A stretch of 6,338 nucleotides of DNA from JBLHUT01 sp047629975 (GTDB taxonomy: Bacteria > Pseudomonadota > Alphaproteobacteria > Rhodobacterales > Rhodobacteraceae), in NCBI GenBank assembly GCA_047629975.1, contig JBLHUT010000206.1, forward strand, positions 1 to 6,338. The letters are read 5' to 3'. The notes under the pieces were generated by a model, which saw only the letters and a program-made list of their open reading frames with translations, was not told the DNA's origin and did no database searches. The stretch's first letter is position 1; every line of letters begins with the position of its first letter. Made by a program: the position numbers and the translations under genes. Positions 4,373 through 6,338 of the stretch are shown in pieces.

Positions 4373-6338
4373 CTACAGCAGTGATTTGACCTTGTCGGCC
4401 GTGGCTTGCGCCGTGATGCCGAAATGCTCGTAAAGCTCCTCTGCGGGCGCCGAAGCACCAAAGTCGTGCATTCCGATGAAGCCGGATTTCTCCCGCTTGC
4501 CGCGCTCTCCGAACAACCAACGGTCCCAGCCAAAGCGGATACCTGCTTCGATTGCGACGCGAACCGGTCCTGCGGGTAAAACGCGGCGGCGATAGGCATC
4601 ATCGGTTTCCTCGAAGATCTCCCAGCACGGCATCGAGACAACGCGCGTGCCGATCCCGTCTGCCTGCAACAAATCGCGTGCAGCCATCGCAATCGCCACC
4701 TCAGAGCCTGTGGCCATCAGGATCGCCTGACGTTTTCCGTCGGCTTCGGCCAACACGTATCCGCCCTGAGCGGTCAGGTTCTTGGTCTTGTGTTCAGTGC
4801 GCAGGGTCGGCAGATTTTGCCGCGAAAGCGCCAGCACCGAGGGGGTCTCGGTCTGGTGCAGCGCGATTTCCCAACATTCTGCCGTTTCAACGGCATCCGC
4901 CGGACGGAAAACCAGCGTGTTGGGCGTGGCGCGCAGCATGGCCAGATGCTCGACCGGCTGGTGCGTCGGCCCGTCTTCGCCCAGACCGATGCTGTCGTGG
5001 GTCATGACATAAACCACAGGGCGCTTCATCAGGGCCGACAGGCGCATCGCGGGGCGGGCGTAGTCGGTAAAGCACATGAACGTGCCGCCATAGGGGCGCA
5101 CGCCGCCATGCAGCGACATGCCGTTCATCGCCGCCGCCATGCCGTGCTCGCGGATGCCGTAATAGACATAGCGGCCTTTGCGGTTGCCCGGCTCGAACGT
5201 GCCAAGGTCGGCCGTCTTGGTGTTGTTTGACCCGGTCAGGTCGGCAGAGCCGCCGATGGTTTCGCCCATCACAGGGTTGATCACACCAAGCGCCATTTCA
5301 CTGGCTTTGCGCGTGGCGACCGACGGGGCGGTTTCGCTGAGTGTTTTTTTCAGTGCACGAATGGCGGCTGAAAGGCGCGCGGGGGCCTTGCCGGCCATCG
5401 TTCGGGCAAACTCGGCCTGCTTCTTGCTGCTCAGCTTGGCAAGGTTTGCCTCCCATTCGGCGCGTGCGGTGGCACCGCGGCGGCCGATCTCTTCCCAACC
5501 GGATTTGACATCCGCAGGAATTTCAAACGGGCCGTAGGGCCAGCCGTAAGCGGCTTTTGTATCCGCAATCAATGTGGCGTCGGTCAGTGCGCCGTGCCCT
5601 TTTGAAGTATCCTGCGCCGATGATCCCAAAGCGATATGGGTCTTGCAGGCGATCATCGAGGGGCGACCCGTCGCCTTTGCCTTTTCAAGGGCTGCGTCGA
5701 TTGCCGCGGGGTCGTGGCCGTCACACTGCTGGACATGCCAGCCACAGGCACGGAAACGTGCCGCCTGGTCGGTGATGTCCGAAAGCTCCACCTTGCCGTC
5801 GATCGTGATGCCGTTGTCATCCCAAAGCACAATAAGGCGCGACAGCTTTTGCTTGCCGGCCAGCGCGATGGCCTCGTGGCTGATCCCCTCCATCAGGCAA
5901 CCGTCACCGGCAATGACATAGGTAAAGTGATCGACGACCTTCTTGCCCCAGCGTGCGCGCAGGGATTCCTCGGCCATCGCAAAGCCGACGCCATTGGCAA
6001 CGCCCTGTCCCAGCGGGCCTGTTGTGGTCTCGACCCCGTTGACATGCCCGAATTCGGGGTGTCCTGCGGTGATCGCGTTCAGTTGGCGAAAGTTCTTGAC
6101 CTGTTCAAGGGTCATGTCGGCATAGCCGGTGAGGTGCAGCAGCGAATAAATCAGCATCGAGCCGTGGCCGGCCGACAGGATAAACCGGTCGCGGTCGGCC
6201 CATTCAGGTGCGCTTGCGTCGAATTTCAGATGCTTTTCGAACAAGACAGTCGCAACGTCGGCCATGCCCATGGGCATCCCGGAATGGCCGGAATTGGCGG
6301 CGGCGACGGCATCAAGTGTCAGCGCGCGAATGGCGCTG
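4373..6338 (-). CDS. tkt: Transketolase, missing only its extreme N-terminus
   Basis: A cytosolic thiamine-diphosphate enzyme moving two-carbon ketol units between sugar phosphates (for example xylulose-5-phosphate and ribose-5-phosphate to sedoheptulose-7-phosphate and glyceraldehyde-3-phosphate) in the pentose phosphate pathway. The visible 654 codons run from SAIRALTLDAVAAANSGHSG to KVKSLL. Transketolases are about 660-670 residues and start some 10-15 residues before this point, so the reading frame runs off the window edge; the ATG at 6277 is internal. In window numbering: SGHSGMPMGMAD near 16-27 with the conserved active-site His; GDGCLMEGISHEA at 144-156 and WDDNG near 172-176 forming the GDG-to-N cofactor motif; GIREHGMAAAMNG near 394-406 with the catalytic Glu; and HDSIGLGEDGPTHQPVEH at 447-464. 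The PP, Pyr and C-terminal domains are all present and intact. It ends in TAG at 4373, followed by the twin palindromes and then gap on the same strand. Confidence 0.97.
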   Translation of the reverse strand, partial: SAIRALTLDAVAAANSGHSGMPMGMADVATVLFEKHLKFDASAPEWADRDRFILSAGHGSMLIYSLLHLTGYADMTLEQVKNFRQLNAITAGHPEFGHVNGVETTTGPLGQGVANGVGFAMAEESLRARWGKKVVDHFTYVIAGDGCLMEGISHEAIALAGKQKLSRLIVLWDDNGITIDGKVELSDITDQAARFRACGWHVQQCDGHDPAAIDAALEKAKATGRPSMIACKTHIALGSSAQDTSKGHGALTDATLIADTKAAYGWPYGPFEIPADVKSGWEEIGRRGATARAEWEANLAKLSSKKQAEFARTMAGKAPARLSAAIRALKKTLSETAPSVATRKASEMALGVINPVMGETIGGSADLTGSNNTKTADLGTFEPGNRKGRYVYYGIREHGMAAAMNGMSLHGGVRPYGGTFMCFTDYARPAMRLSALMKRPVVYVMTHDSIGLGEDGPTHQPVEHLAMLRATPNTLVFRPADAVETAECWEIALHQTETPSVLALSRQNLPTLRTEHKTKNLTAQGGYVLAEADGKRQAILMATGSEVAIAMAARDLLQADGIGTRVVSMPCWEIFEETDDAYRRRVLPAGPVRVAIEAGIRFGWDRWLFGERGKREKSGFIGMHDFGASAPAEELYEHFGITAQATADKVKSLL

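Noticed and set aside
3858..4520. Minus-strand frame spanning the tkt 3' end, the palindromes and the gap 5' end
   Set aside because: It is out of frame with both tkt and gap, reads through both palindromes as low-complexity Arg/Gly-rich sequence and has no family signature.
1..6338. Hidden mobile element, CRISPR array, toxin-antitoxin pair, defence island or tRNA
   Set aside because: Reading both strands, I found no transposase or integrase motifs, no regularly spaced direct repeats, no target-site duplications, no tRNA-like cloverleaf and no gap long enough for an unrecognised cassette; all long stretches are explained by housekeeping genes.

Overview
The window reads as ordinary chromosomal DNA from an alphaproteobacterium, most likely a marine Rhodobacterales (Roseobacter-type) species. 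This rests on the GC-rich coding style, the clearly alphaproteobacterial wording of MmsA, CoaD, Gap and transketolase, and the gene content. The taxon is inferred from recognised protein motifs, not from a database search.

Layout: positions 1-762 (minus strand) hold the N-terminal half of a CoA-acylating methylmalonate-semialdehyde dehydrogenase (mmsA), cut by the window edge. A LysR-family regulator (869-1798, plus) is divergent from it. The 106-bp gap between them carries an imperfect T-N11-A palindrome that overlaps a weak candidate mmsA promoter. A two-CBS-domain protein (1817-2251, plus) follows the regulator closely, and a GC-rich hairpin lies downstream of it. Phosphopantetheine adenylyltransferase (coaD, 2403-2903, plus) comes next. 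A strong bidirectional terminator (2962-3001) separates coaD from the convergent gap gene (3037-4041, minus; glyceraldehyde-3-phosphate dehydrogenase). Upstream of gap is a 331-bp non-coding interval with a candidate gap promoter and two directly abutting long palindromes. Transketolase (tkt, 4373 to the window end, minus) fills the rest and lacks only its extreme N-terminus.

The genes form three functional groups. The mmsA/LysR pair looks like branched-chain amino acid (valine) or inositol/propionate-type catabolism with a local regulator. CoaD is an essential step of coenzyme A synthesis and the CBS protein is a probable nucleotide sensor; nothing in the sequence ties these two together beyond adjacency. 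Gap and Tkt are central carbon enzymes that share glyceraldehyde-3-phosphate and lie in the same orientation.

I see no mobile element, CRISPR array, tRNA, rRNA, phage gene or defence system. The observations most worth a second look are the twin palindromes between tkt and gap and the T-N11-A site in the divergent mmsA/LysR region. I find no convincing sign of an undescribed system.
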